Translations under genes and position numbers: made by a program
Part shown: positions 7,854 to 16,754 of the stretch, in pieces
Layout of the letters: each line of letters opens with the position of its first letter
Numbering within the stretch: position 1 is the first letter of the stretch
Source: Dyella nitratireducens
GTDB taxonomy: Bacteria; Pseudomonadota; Gammaproteobacteria; Xanthomonadales; Rhodanobacteraceae
Direction: 5' to 3'
NCBI RefSeq assembly: GCF_014642835.1
Contig: NZ_BMJA01000001.1
Coordinates: 1 to 64,000, forward strand
DNA length: 64,000 nucleotides
Notes under the pieces: model-generated
The model's input: only the letters and a program-made list of their open reading frames with translations
Databases searched by the model: none
Told to the model about the DNA's origin: nothing

Positions 7854-7897
7854 GGAAAGCAGGTTTTTCCTTGCATCATAGGAAATGCCTGCTTTCC
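7854..7897. repeat. Long nested hairpin in intergenic region
   Basis: GGAAAGCAGG (7854-7863) pairs with CCTGCTTTCC (7888-7897), and inside it TTTCC (7866-7870) pairs with GGAAA (7881-7885). It lies between the ends of two convergent genes. There is no clear T tract, so it may be an inefficient terminator, an RNA-stabilising stem or a mobile-element remnant. The rest of 7687-7932 holds nothing I can support. Confidence 0.55.
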
Positions 7898-7932
7898 ATA
7901 TCGGATTGTGGACCAAGCCACCCTTTCAGCGT

Positions 7933-8880
7933 TCACTCACGCAAAGTGTTTACGACCGCACTCCAGTTCGGGTACGAAATCGAGAAAATAGCGGGTGCGA
8001 CCTCATGAAGGCCATCTCCTTCATATCCTTGCAAGCCATCCAACTTCCAGTTGGCAACGCCGCCTTTATCGGGGCAGCCCAAATAGTCCACTTCGACAAT
8101 CTTCTGGGACGAACTCGGTAAGCTATCAATCTTAAATGAGCCACCACCTCCTATTTGCATGTTTTGACCGTCCACTAAAGCTACACCTGCACTGACACCG
8201 CCCAAGTTTTTGTTGGTCTGGTTATCGATTCGCAAAGTAATGTTGCAAAGGTTGGTCGGAGGTTCACCTTGGCCTTTGCTATACGCGATTGGCGTGACCA
8301 CAACGTATCCCGTAGCTGTTTCCGCTTGCTGGTCTGCTTTCCGCTTTTGCGCTTCCGCTGCAAGTACATCGAACGATTTATCTACGCTGGTTTGGCCATC
8401 AACATCTAAGCCATTGGTTCCATCTACGTGTTCGAACACAACGGCCTGCGTTTTGAAGTAAACGGTATGATGAAACTGATTTCCGCATGAAGCCTGATCG
8501 CCAACTGCACAGCGATTTGCTCCAACAATTGCATTTGCGGATTCGTACACATTCGAAGGTTTGTCTGTCTTCACTTCAAACGATCCATCGACTTCATAGC
8601 TATTCTTTTTGTTCGTATCATCTTTGCGTATTACAGTTGCGTCGTAGCTGACGATATCGTTTGTATCGAAATTCGTCCTTCCTGCTACCCACGTTATTAC
8701 CTGCCTTTTGATCTCGTCATTCGTTTGGTTCCCGTGGTCGCTTGGCGCATCTAATTTGGCCGCAGCTTGTGAACTGGCCGGATCATCAGCGCTTGGTTTG
8801 CTTTGGGTAAAACTTAGGACGCCGCCTAAGCATGCGAACGCTACAATGATGCCAAGCATAATTTTGAACGGCTTACGCAT
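7933..8880 (-). CDS. Membrane-anchored or secreted hypothetical protein
   Basis: A 315-residue protein starting MRKPFKIML at 8880, where AGGGGA stands 7 bases upstream; an in-frame ATG at 8934 lacks a comparable site. Residues 5-25 are a hydrophobic signal or anchor segment. A Ser/Ala/Asp-rich linker follows, then a domain with EIKRQVITWV and four cysteines (near residues 145, 152, 213 and 268), and a C-terminal strand-rich part with RIDNQTNKNLGG. I do not recognise the family. It is 40 bases downstream of a small two-span membrane protein and shares its leader motif (CAAACAGGGGA), so the two are probably expressed and used together. Confidence 0.65.
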   Translation of the reverse strand: MRKPFKIMLGIIVAFACLGGVLSFTQSKPSADDPASSQAAAKLDAPSDHGNQTNDEIKRQVITWVAGRTNFDTNDIVSYDATVIRKDDTNKKNSYEVDGSFEVKTDKPSNVYESANAIVGANRCAVGDQASCGNQFHHTVYFKTQAVVFEHVDGTNGLDVDGQTSVDKSFDVLAAEAQKRKADQQAETATGYVVVTPIAYSKGQGEPPTNLCNITLRIDNQTNKNLGGVSAGVALVDGQNMQIGGGGSFKIDSLPSSSQKIVEVDYLGCPDKGGVANWKLDGLQGYEGDGLHEVAPAIFSISYPNWSAVVNTLRE

Positions 8881-8920
8881 TTCGAAATCCCCTGTTTGAT
8901 GTTCGGATTGCGAGTAGGTT

Positions 8921-9163
8921 TCAATCCGAATCAAGTGGCTTGTTGCCCAAAAATTTGGAATTTTTGTTGATCAGATGGATCAGCGCGTGCATAACGGCAA
9001 ATGCGAGTGCAATGAGAAGTGCGATGTACAGGGCTAAGGCAAACCAGCCCAAATATCCTTCTACGACCCAGCCGATACCAGCCAGCAGAATCACCATGAC
9101 GCCCGGCCCACTTAGCCTGTACAACGCCCACAGCGTCATCAGCCGACCAAAAAGAGAATCCAT
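8921..9163 (-). CDS. Small two-span membrane protein
   Basis: An 80-residue protein with two hydrophobic segments (about residues 20-38 and 40-62) and a short charged tail. AGGGGA precedes the start, in the same CAAACAGGGGA context as the downstream gene. Divergent from the XRE regulator 160 bases away, with that regulator's likely operator in between. Function unknown; it may anchor or transport for the secreted partner. Confidence 0.6.
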   Translation of the reverse strand: MDSLFGRLMTLWALYRLSGPGVMVILLAGIGWVVEGYLGWFALALYIALLIALAFAVMHALIHLINKNSKFLGNKPLDSD

Positions 9164-9254
9164 ATCCGTCTCCCCTGTTTGTTTGTAGTCAATGGATCGA
9201 GGCGAGATTTAGACCGCATTCGCGGTAACGCACCCCATCCAAATAAGTTCAATA

Positions 9255-9276
9255 TGGACTAGTCATTTTTGGACTA
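9255..9276. promoter_or_regulatory. Putative XRE operator (direct repeat in divergent promoter)
   Basis: TGGACTA occurs at 9255-9261 and 9270-9276, 15 bases apart on the same face of the helix to within half a turn, inside an AT-rich stretch between the divergent membrane-protein and regulator genes. Such short repeats at the promoter are typical XRE binding sites. The assignment is by position and repetition only. Confidence 0.4.
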
Positions 9277-9326
9277 TACCAAAACCAACTTCAGCATGCC
9301 ATCCGGGTTTACCTCGGATACGCACG

Positions 9327-9611
9327 ATGGCCGGCTCTACTCACCATCCCGACTATCAGCTTCTATTGACAATGCTTAAAGCCACACGGGAATCCGGTAA
9401 GGTGGCTCAAACAGAACTTGCGAGCAGATTGGACACAACTCAGACCTTCATCTCTAAGGTTGAGCGAGGCGAGCGCAGGTTGGATGTCGTCGAACTAATT
9501 GAGATGCTGGAGGCACTCGATATCAAGCTAGAGGATTGGCTCAGGGACTATGTTGCACAACGACATCGCGAGCACAGAAACAAGACTGTGCCAAAAAAAT
9601 TGTCAATGTGA
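9327..9611 (+). CDS. XRE/Cro-type helix-turn-helix regulator
   Basis: A 94-residue DNA-binding protein. Residues 25-60 are a Cro/C1-type helix-turn-helix (AQTELASRLDTTQTFISKVE, then GERRLDVVELIEML). The C-terminus is basic. It probably represses the divergent membrane/secreted pair and itself through the TGGACTA repeats. Standalone XRE proteins of this size commonly control accessory cargo genes. Confidence 0.85.
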   Translation: MAGSTHHPDYQLLLTMLKATRESGKVAQTELASRLDTTQTFISKVERGERRLDVVELIEMLEALDIKLEDWLRDYVAQRHREHRNKTVPKKLSM

Positions 9612-9745
9612 TGATCAGGCAGCATCCCCGAGCTGATCGACATCTATAAAAATATATTTTCAAAGAGCAACTGAGAACCCTTGAGTCACAAGGGCTCTTA
9701 GCTTTAAGCACGCGAAAATTTACAGGGTACGCATTGCCCTAGACA

Positions 9746-10357
9746 TCAAACCACGCCATCCTTACAGAGATAGCTGATGCGATCTTCCCACTTCCATTGA
9801 AAATGCCATGCTTCCTTGGCTGCATAGCCACAGATGCCCACGATATTCTCTACGGAAAGAACTCTTGTCCCGTATCTGCTTACGAGCTGCCATCTTTTGT
9901 TCTTATGAGTCAGTCCACGAGCCGCGTGAGCAAATGCTTGATTGAGCTCAGCGGCGGCCATGTACTGATTGTCCGGCAGCTTAGGATGGCTATAGATCAA
10001 ATGATGAAAGTGGCATCCACTAAACTTTTGCGTAGTCATCTTATTGTAGATTGGGTGGGTTTCCATCACTAGTAAACCCGTCAAAGGCGGAACACCTTTC
10101 TTGATCCAATTTCTACCTAATACGTATTTTTGAACCTTTCTCCAGTGAATAGATGCAACTCTGCGTGCCTCGCATGGTTCAATATCATATTGAAAAGATA
10201 GAGTTCCAAAATACGCTATATCATTCTTTATAAGCTGCTTCTGAATTTTAATTATTCTTGGATTTATCTGTTCATAGTCTTGGTATCGACGTATATCCTC
10301 ATAATCATGGTCATAGTATGGAATATTTTGATTAATAATAAATTTATTTCTATTCAT
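9746..10357 (-). CDS. YagK/YfjJ (inovirus Gp2)-like HUH replication protein
   Basis: A 203-residue protein from unusually AT-rich DNA. It shows the order of motifs of HUH endonucleases: motif I FGTLSF (50-55), an HUH motif CHFHHL with His116 and His118, and motif III GYAAK with Tyr178 and Lys181. The overall layout fits the YagK/YfjJ C-terminal (inovirus Gp2) family found in P4-like integrative elements. It may nick the excised element to start rolling-circle replication. It lies beside AlpA and the integrase, so it forms part of the mobility block. The 220 bases upstream (10358-10577) hold no gene I can support. Confidence 0.65.
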   Translation of the reverse strand: MNRNKFIINQNIPYYDHDYEDIRRYQDYEQINPRIIKIQKQLIKNDIAYFGTLSFQYDIEPCEARRVASIHWRKVQKYVLGRNWIKKGVPPLTGLLVMETHPIYNKMTTQKFSGCHFHHLIYSHPKLPDNQYMAAAELNQAFAHAARGLTHKNKRWQLVSRYGTRVLSVENIVGICGYAAKEAWHFQWKWEDRISYLCKDGVV

Positions 10358-10577
10358 AAAATTTAATTCACTTTTTTATTGTTTATATTTTTAATACTTC
10401 TCCAATCTGATCCAGAGCGATAAGCCCTGCCAGTCAAGAAATATAGTGTTTTCGACGCTCAACTCTTCGTCAGTGGGACCACTGGCTCATTGCCTCTGCG
10501 ATCTATATTTAGCAGCGCTAAAGCCAAGTGCTATTGCAGCTGTGGAAGTTGGGCAAATTTGGCAGCCACAATTCCAT

Positions 10578-10835
10578 TCAAGTGATCGATTGTTTTTCGA
10601 CCGCTACCCCTCCCTTCCATTTGCCTTCCTTGCTGGAAACTTCAGCAAGTTCGAATATCCAAGAGTCAACGTCGCAACTTAACCAGCGCGTCATAACTCC
10701 CGAAATCTTAATAGGCTTCGGAAAATGCCCTTTAGCCATTAGTCTTCCGACGGTCGAACGAGAAAGACTAGTCTTCTTAACGACGTCAGCCATTCGCAGC
10801 AAACTTACTGAATTCGATTCTTCGATTTTTGACAC
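10578..10835 (-). CDS. AlpA-family regulator
   Basis: An 85-residue protein starting at GTG 10835, with AGGAG about 9 bases upstream. Residues 10-45 are a winged helix-turn-helix of the AlpA/MerR-like type (LLRMADVVKKTSLSRSTVGR, then FPKPIKISG, then a Trp before the recognition end). AlpA proteins activate integrase or excision genes of P4-like elements. It precedes the integrase on the opposite side of a 140-base AT-rich spacer. Confidence 0.85.
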   Translation of the reverse strand: MSKIEESNSVSLLRMADVVKKTSLSRSTVGRLMAKGHFPKPIKISGVMTRWLSCDVDSWIFELAEVSSKEGKWKGGVAVEKQSIT

Positions 10836-10978
10836 GATGATGATCTCCTAAAATGTGAGGCCATTTTCATCTTGTCTTATTACTCACGCAATAGCATTTG
10901 TTAATTTAAGATACTAAAGTTATTATTATAATTGTCATTCATGTTTTATTTATTTTAAAAATTCAGAGCTCTCCAGCA

Positions 10979-12277
10979 CTATTCTTTAGAATGATCTTCG
11001 TCCCTTAAGCGATCAAGGTGATCTGCCCATTCCTGCATTTTTTGACGTCGCTGCTCTTTGAACTTCACCCGCGCATAAGCGGCTTGAACCTGATCTTTGG
11101 GCGCATGAGCCAGCTGCTGTTCCAACATGTCGAGCTCATAATTCAAGCGTTCCCTGCCCATGCTACGTAAGGTTGCCCGGAAGCCATGTGTCGTGTGCTT
11201 GCCACGAAATCCCATTTCTCGCAAAGCCTTGCTTAGCGAGTCACGGCCCAAATGTGGTGTCTTCTGCCTAGCCAGCGGTGGAAACACATATTCCGTACCA
11301 CCAGTAAACAGGCGCATTTCCTCGAGCGCGCGAAGTGCCTGTTTCGGCAGGGAAGTAGTGAAGTCTTTCCCAGTCTTCATCCTGTTACGACCGTCCAATT
11401 CCATGCCCGGCACACGCCATTCCGCCGCCGCTAAATCCATTTCGGACCAACGCGCACTAGCAATGATCCCCGGTCTAAGGCTAGTTAACATCGTTAGTGT
11501 TAGTGCAGCGCGGACCACGCGATTGTCGTAACGCTCGATCGCCTTCAGAAGCTCTTTGAGTTCGTTTTCGTTTTCTGTGATAGCAGGAAGATGGCCGCCC
11601 TCATGCTTAGGCAACAAATTGTTTAGACGCAGCACCGCATCATCAGCACGCATGCCCTCGTCTATTGCATAACCTACGATGCTACCCACGTGCTGTTTCG
11701 CTTTTCTAGCAAGCACAGGTACTTTAGATGCCATCCCAAGAAGGACTGGCTTAACATCCTTTGTCACAAGGGTGCGCATATCTACATCACCAAGTTTGGG
11801 AATTAGATATGTCTCAACGATAAGTCGGGCTTTACGATAAGTCTCCGATTGCCAAGTCGGTCGTTTTTCCGATAGCCATCTTGTCGCCACAGTCCGGAAG
11901 CTAAATCGCTCAGCTTCAGCAGCCTGCTGGGCTGCAGCCGCTATCTCAGACACTCGTGCACTACGACGATCCCGTTTGGCGGCATTGACCCCTTTGACAG
12001 CTTCTCCCCCTTCGACTGCTCGAATTAGCGTAATTGCTTTGGTGCGAGCATCAGCTAATGACAAACCAGTTTCTGGTATGTCTTCAGGAAAATGTCCGAT
12101 AACGATTGCCGGACTCTGTTTGCCATTCGGAAGACGGCAACGGATCAGCCAAGATTTGCGGCCACTTGGCCTGACTTCCAAATACAATCCGTTCCCATCT
12201 GCCAGTCTGTAGGGAGTCTTTTGTCCCTTAGCTTTGGAAATCTGGGTAACGGTGAGTGGTCGAGCAAGCTCAGGCAT
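10979..12277 (-). CDS. P4-type tyrosine integrase
   Basis: A 432-residue integrase. The N-terminal 90 residues are a DUF4102-like arm-binding domain (YRLADGNGLYLEVRPSGRKSW...), residues 125-225 a core-binding domain, and the rest the catalytic domain with Arg268 (SLRPG), His364-Gly-Phe-Arg367, His391 and nucleophile Tyr401. It integrates an element at the 3' end of the adjacent tRNA-Leu(GAG), 160 bases away. All catalytic residues are present, so it is likely functional. Confidence 0.93.
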   Translation of the reverse strand: MPELARPLTVTQISKAKGQKTPYRLADGNGLYLEVRPSGRKSWLIRCRLPNGKQSPAIVIGHFPEDIPETGLSLADARTKAITLIRAVEGGEAVKGVNAAKRDRRSARVSEIAAAAQQAAEAERFSFRTVATRWLSEKRPTWQSETYRKARLIVETYLIPKLGDVDMRTLVTKDVKPVLLGMASKVPVLARKAKQHVGSIVGYAIDEGMRADDAVLRLNNLLPKHEGGHLPAITENENELKELLKAIERYDNRVVRAALTLTMLTSLRPGIIASARWSEMDLAAAEWRVPGMELDGRNRMKTGKDFTTSLPKQALRALEEMRLFTGGTEYVFPPLARQKTPHLGRDSLSKALREMGFRGKHTTHGFRATLRSMGRERLNYELDMLEQQLAHAPKDQVQAAYARVKFKEQRRQKMQEWADHLDRLRDEDHSKE

Positions 12278-12288
12278 GTGGCCCCGGT

Positions 12289-12329
12289 TTGAGTATGAAA
12301 TTGAAAAACATACTCAAAAGCATACACAA
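12289..12329. promoter_or_regulatory. Integrase upstream repeats: arm-type sites / operator
   Basis: TTGAGTATG (12289-12297) and CATACTCAA (12309-12317) form an inverted repeat, and CATACACAA (12321-12329) repeats the right arm 12 bases on. The block lies immediately upstream of the integrase start and mirrors 1286-1306 at the far end of the element, so it could both bind integrase for recombination and repress its own gene. Confidence 0.5.
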
Positions 12330-12374
12330 AATGCTGCACTTCCGTGAATTCACCTGAGCCTATAAGAAACAAAA

Positions 12375-12396
12375 AAACCCGCTAAGTAGCGGGTTT
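12375..12396 (-). terminator. Terminator of the tpiA-secG-tRNA-Leu operon
   Basis: AAACCCGCT pairs with AGCGGGTTT across a 4-base loop; on the reverse strand it is followed by a run of seven T. It lies 45 bases beyond the tRNA 3' end, on the element side of the attachment site, so the element seems to supply a replacement terminator. Confidence 0.8.
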
Positions 12397-12440
12397 CATT
12401 GAGCTTCTGGGACTATAAGAAACATCCTGAAGCATAGTGT

Positions 12441-12525
12441 TGGTGCCCAAGGGGGGACTCGAACCCCCACGACTTGCGTCGCTACCACCTCAAGGTAGTG
12501 CGTCTACCAATTCCGCCACCTGGGC
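12441..12525 (-). tRNA. tRNA-Leu (anticodon GAG)
   Basis: The reverse strand folds into an 85-base leucine tRNA with acceptor GCCCAGG/CTTGGGC, a long variable arm, loop TTGAGGT giving anticodon GAG, TTCGAGT T-loop and an encoded CCA. It is the integration site of the neighbouring element, whose DNA begins just past the CCA. Confidence 0.95.
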
Positions 12526-12540
12526 TAATAACGCTTAATT

Positions 12541-13011
12541 TTAGTGCTTGCTCGTTGCTGCTGCTGCCGGGGCTGTGGGAGCTGGGACTTCGCCCTGCTG
12601 TGCCTTGGCCGGGGCCGGCTGCGCCGCTGGGACTTCGCCGTTGCCGGCCGGGGTTGCTGCCGGCACTTCCACCTTCGGCTGGGCCGCGGGCTGCGCATTT
12701 TGCGGTTTGGCGGGCTGGTTGCCAAGACTTGCCATCACGCCAAGGTTGTTATTGGCCTGCTGCTGGCGGATGGCGCCGCCGTTGGCCTTCAAGTAGATGC
12801 CCATGCCGATGCTGAGCGCGAAGAACAGCGCGGCGAGCACGGCGGTGGAGCGCGACAGGAAGTTGGCCGAACCACGGGCACCGAACACGGTGGCCGATGC
12901 ACCGGCGCCAAAGCCGGAACCTGCCTCGGCACCAGCACCGCGCTGCATAAGGATCAGCACGATCATCGCTGCAGCGATCAGGATGTAGAACACGCTGAAG
13001 ATGACGAACAT
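12541..13011 (-). CDS. secG: Protein-export membrane protein SecG
   Basis: A 156-residue inner-membrane protein that assists SecYE in preprotein translocation. Two membrane segments (about 3-20 and 52-72) flank the conserved loop with QRGAGAEAGSGFGAGASATVFGARG-type glycines. The C-terminus is extended by about 75 residues rich in Pro, Ala and Gln, longer than the E. coli protein (110) but usual for this group. It stands between tpiA and tRNA-Leu on one strand, a standard Xanthomonadales order. Confidence 0.95.
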   Translation of the reverse strand: MFVIFSVFYILIAAAMIVLILMQRGAGAEAGSGFGAGASATVFGARGSANFLSRSTAVLAALFFALSIGMGIYLKANGGAIRQQQANNNLGVMASLGNQPAKPQNAQPAAQPKVEVPAATPAGNGEVPAAQPAPAKAQQGEVPAPTAPAAAATSKH

Positions 13012-13038
13012 GGGGTCTCGCGTTGGGTTCGGTGTCGC

Positions 13039-13791
<753 letters not shown>

Positions 13792-13902
13792 GTCCGCATC
13801 CGTTAAAAATGAAAGCTGGCAAGCTTAGCTAGCGACCCAGGGCACGGCAACGCGCGTGCTGAATGCATTTTTATTTATATCGATCCAGCAAAGGAATAGG
13901 TC

Positions 13903-14715
13903 ATGACGAAAGCTCGTCCACTCAGCTTGATTACTGGTGCATCGGCCGGCATTGGCTCCGCCTTCGCCCGTGCGCTTGCTGCGCGTGCACATGATGTGGT
14001 GCTGACGGCGCGCCGCACCGATCGCCTGGAAGCCTTGGCGGATGAGCTACGCGGTCAACATGGTGTGAACGCGACGGTGCTGACTAACGACCTTGCTGAT
14101 CCGCACGGTGTCGAGCAACTTTGCGCGGCGCTGGACGAACGCGGTTTACAGGTGGACTGGCTGGTCAATAACGCCGGCTATGGTGTGCCTGGACGCTTCG
14201 ATCAGAACGATTGGCCAGTGCATGCCGATTTTCTGCGCGTGCTGGTGACGGCGCCGACGGAATTGGCGTGGCGTTTGATTAGTGGCATGCGCGAGCGCGG
14301 TTATGGGCGCATCGTGAATGTGGCTTCGCTGGCAGGGCATGTGCCGGGGAGCGCGGGGCATACGCTGTATGCGGCGAGCAAGGCGTACATGATCAAGTTT
14401 TCGCAGTCGCTGGCGTTGGAGAATTTGGGCATCGGCGTGAATGTGTGTGCGTTGTGCCCTGGGTTTACGTACTCGGAGTTTCACGATGTAACGGGTACGC
14501 GTGCGTTGGTGAGCAAGATGCCGGGTTTTATGTGGCAGCGCGCGGATGATGTGGTGCGGGAAGGGATTGATGCGGTGGAGCGCGGCGATGCTGTGCATGT
14601 GACCGGGCGGTTCAATCGCACGGTGAAGAGCTTGTTCAAGCTGATGCCGGATCGGATGGCGTTGAGGATGTCGGCGAAGCAGTCGAAGCGGTATCGGGCG
14701 CAGGATGCGGAGTGA
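13903..14715 (+). CDS. Short-chain dehydrogenase/reductase
   Basis: A 270-residue SDR. It has the cofactor motif TGASAGIG (11-18), NNAG (89-92) and the catalytic Ser142, Tyr156 and Lys160 (YAASK). Arg residues after the second strand (TARRTDR) suggest NADPH preference. Substrate is not predictable from sequence. Divergent from tpiA; a REP-like palindrome follows its stop. Confidence 0.9.
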   Translation: MTKARPLSLITGASAGIGSAFARALAARAHDVVLTARRTDRLEALADELRGQHGVNATVLTNDLADPHGVEQLCAALDERGLQVDWLVNNAGYGVPGRFDQNDWPVHADFLRVLVTAPTELAWRLISGMRERGYGRIVNVASLAGHVPGSAGHTLYAASKAYMIKFSQSLALENLGIGVNVCALCPGFTYSEFHDVTGTRALVSKMPGFMWQRADDVVREGIDAVERGDAVHVTGRFNRTVKSLFKLMPDRMALRMSAKQSKRYRAQDAE

Positions 14716-14738
14716 TTTCTTGAATGCACGGAGGATGC

Positions 14739-14810
14739 AGGTTGGGGTGCAAACCCCAACATCATTGCGTTAGGGAGATGGCGGTGTTGGGGTTTGCACC
14801 CCAACCTACG
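14739..14810. repeat. REP-like palindrome pair, family B
   Basis: AGGTTGGGGTGCAAACCCC at 14739 is followed, 25 bases on, by its reverse complement ending CCCCAACCTACG at 14810. Each half is itself a hairpin. Related copies are at 21584-21868, 25789-25862 and 29168-29241. Confidence 0.85.
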
Positions 14811-14823
14811 CGATCGGCAAGTG

Positions 14824-15540
14824 TCATGGAGAGCCGCCACCGATCCAGTGTGCGAGCAGGAAGGCGGTGGCTGAGGCCAGGCCGCCGATCAACACTGTCT
14901 GCAATGCGCTGCGCCAGCCGCTGACACCGGTGAAGCGACTCTTGGCGGCGCCGAATATCGCCAGCGCTACAACGGTGCACACGATCGATACCAGCAGCGC
15001 CGGCTTCAATTGCGCGATCAGCATGTACGGCACCAGTGGAACAAGGCCGCCGACGATGTAAGCACCACCGATGGTGAGTGCGCTGCGCAAGGCGCGGCCG
15101 GGTTCAGGGGTTTCCAGGCCGAGTTCGAAGCGCATCATGAAATCGACCCAGGCTTCGTGATCGTTGCGGAAGTGTTCGAGGATGGGGTCGCAGGCGGCGC
15201 GATTGAGGCCGTAGCCTTTGAAGATTTCGACGATCTCGCGTTCTTCTTCGCGCTGTAGATGGCGCACTTCATGGAGTTCGCGGCGGCGTTCGGAGTGGTA
15301 GTGGTCGGCTTCGCTGCGTGCGGCGAGGTAACCGCCCAGGCCCATGGCGATGGCACCGGCGGCAATTTCGGCAACGCCTGCGACGACGACGACGCGGCTG
15401 GCGACGTTGGCTGCCGAAAGGCCGGCGGCCAAGGCGAACGGTACGGTGAGGCCATCGGCCATGCCGAGCACGATATCGCGGACGGTGTCGGAGGCGGCGA
15501 AATGGCGCTCCGTATGAGGGTGGCGATGGGTGGCGGACAT
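14824..15540 (-). CDS. VIT1/CCC1-type membrane transporter
   Basis: A 238-residue protein starting at ATG 15540, with GGGAG 8 bases upstream; the frame extends further upstream but through repeat DNA. It matches the VIT1/CCC1 family of iron/manganese transporters: an N-terminal HFAASDTVRDIVLGMADGLTVPF segment, a first pair of membrane helices with GAIAMGLGGYLA, a charged cytosolic helix with EREIVEIF, and three further C-terminal membrane helices. Metal specificity cannot be judged. Transcribed away from the downstream hairpins. Confidence 0.85.
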   Translation of the reverse strand: MSATHRHPHTERHFAASDTVRDIVLGMADGLTVPFALAAGLSAANVASRVVVVAGVAEIAAGAIAMGLGGYLAARSEADHYHSERRRELHEVRHLQREEEREIVEIFKGYGLNRAACDPILEHFRNDHEAWVDFMMRFELGLETPEPGRALRSALTIGGAYIVGGLVPLVPYMLIAQLKPALLVSIVCTVVALAIFGAAKSRFTGVSGWRSALQTVLIGGLASATAFLLAHWIGGGSP

Positions 15541-15649
15541 GCGGTGGGCTCCCGGGTAGCGGGGAGACTTTAGCGGGTTGTGTGCAGGGGGCGGGGCAAT
15601 GAGACGTACACGCATTGGCTTTTGCGATGTGTGTTCGTGGATTTGCTCC

Positions 15650-15687
15650 ATGGCCGTCATTTCCGCGCAAGCGGGAATGACGGCCAT
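15650..15687. repeat. REP-like palindrome, family A
   Basis: ATGGCCGTCATTTCCGC followed at once by its near reverse complement GCGGGAATGACGGCCAT. This is one copy of the 'GTCATTCC(C/G)GCG' palindrome family scattered through the window (also 18426, 21674, 22593, 26619, 34291, 45266, 61849). Confidence 0.85.
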
Positions 15688-15732
15688 GCGTAGATACAAA
15701 CTTTCTAGCGAGGTTGCTTCACCCCACCCCAA

Positions 15733-15759
15733 CCCTCCCCTACTACACGTAGGGGAGGG
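15733..15759. repeat. 11-bp perfect hairpin (CCCTCCCCTAC type)
   Basis: CCCTCCCCTAC (15733-15743) pairs perfectly with GTAGGGGAGGG (15749-15759). A weaker relative is at 61917-61945. It lies just past the stop of the oxygenase gene; there is no T tract, so it may protect transcript ends more than terminate. Confidence 0.7.
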
Positions 15760-15794
15760 AGCAGTTCGTCGCGTGGATGTAGAAAGCGTGATGC

Positions 15795-16754
15795 TCAGAT
15801 CAGCTTGATCTCACGCAAACGCTGCATGAGATATTCGTGTGAACTGATCGAGGTGTCGTAGCGGCGCGGATTGTCAGGAGTAATGCACTGCGGCAGCGGA
15901 TCGAGCACCACGTCCGGATTGGGATGCAGAAAGTACGGCACCGAATAGCGTGGCTTGCGTGCATTCGCATTCGGCGGATTCACCACGCGATGGGTGGTGG
16001 ACGGATACACGTGATTGGTCAGGCGCTGCAGCATGTCGCCGATGTTCACCACGATGGCGTCGCCTTCGGTGGTGATGGGTAGCCACTCGCCTTCGCGGGT
16101 GAGCACTTCCAGGCCCTCGGCGCTGGCACCGACCAGCAGGGTGATGAAGTTGATGTCTTCGTGGGCGCCCGCACGCACGTTGGGGATGTTTGCCTCGGTG
16201 ATGGGCGGGTAATGGATCGGGCGCAGGATGGAATTGCCCTGGTCGATCTTGTCTTCGAAGTAGTCTTCCGGCAGATCGATGTGCAGCGCCAGTGCACGCA
16301 GCACACGGCCGCCGAGCAGATCCAAGGCTTGGTAAAGCTCGTAGCTGTATTGGCGAAAACCCGGCACTTCGGCTGGCCACAGGTTTGGCGGCATCAGGTC
16401 GGCGAAGCGCGAATGGCGGTCGATGTCACGGCCGATATGCCAGAACTCTTTCAAATCTGGATGACGGCTGTCCTTGGCGGTTTCGATCTTGAAAGGTGTG
16501 TAGCCACGCGCGCCGCCGGAACCAGGCACGTGGTATTTCATCTTGGTTTCGGTGGGCAGCGCGAAGAAGCGCTGGAAGGCATCGTAAGCACCATCGATCA
16601 GTGGCGGCGTGATGCCGTGGCCGCTGATGCAGCAGAAGCCAAATTCGCGATAGGCCGCACCCAGTTCGGCGACGAAGGCCGCGCGGTCGGTGTCGTAGCG
16701 GCGGATGTCGAGGGTGGGAACCTTCTTAGCCGGTGTACGGGCAGATGTATCCAT
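15795..16754 (-). CDS. 2-oxoglutarate/Fe(II) oxygenase, isopenicillin N synthase-like
   Basis: A 319-residue non-haem iron dioxygenase. The double-stranded beta-helix core shows the iron ligands His198, Asp200 (AHEDINF) and His255 (TTHRVV) and the RxS motif Arg269-Tyr-Ser271 that binds the 2-oxoglutarate carboxylate. The N-terminal region has the family's FGFCCISGHGI. Substrate unknown; relatives act on small molecules. Monocistronic by position. Confidence 0.88.
   Translation of the reverse strand: MDTSARTPAKKVPTLDIRRYDTDRAAFVAELGAAYREFGFCCISGHGITPPLIDGAYDAFQRFFALPTETKMKYHVPGSGGARGYTPFKIETAKDSRHPDLKEFWHIGRDIDRHSRFADLMPPNLWPAEVPGFRQYSYELYQALDLLGGRVLRALALHIDLPEDYFEDKIDQGNSILRPIHYPPITEANIPNVRAGAHEDINFITLLVGASAEGLEVLTREGEWLPITTEGDAIVVNIGDMLQRLTNHVYPSTTHRVVNPPNANARKPRYSVPYFLHPNPDVVLDPLPQCITPDNPRRYDTSISSHEYLMQRLREIKLI

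Noticed and set aside
7787-8121. Two overlapping + strand frames
   Set aside because: They overlap the 3' end of the secreted protein gene on the other strand and the hairpin, and show no coding features.
12541-12796. Repetitive proline/alanine-coding stretch as a possible tandem repeat
   Set aside because: It is the low-complexity C-terminus of SecG, common in this group.
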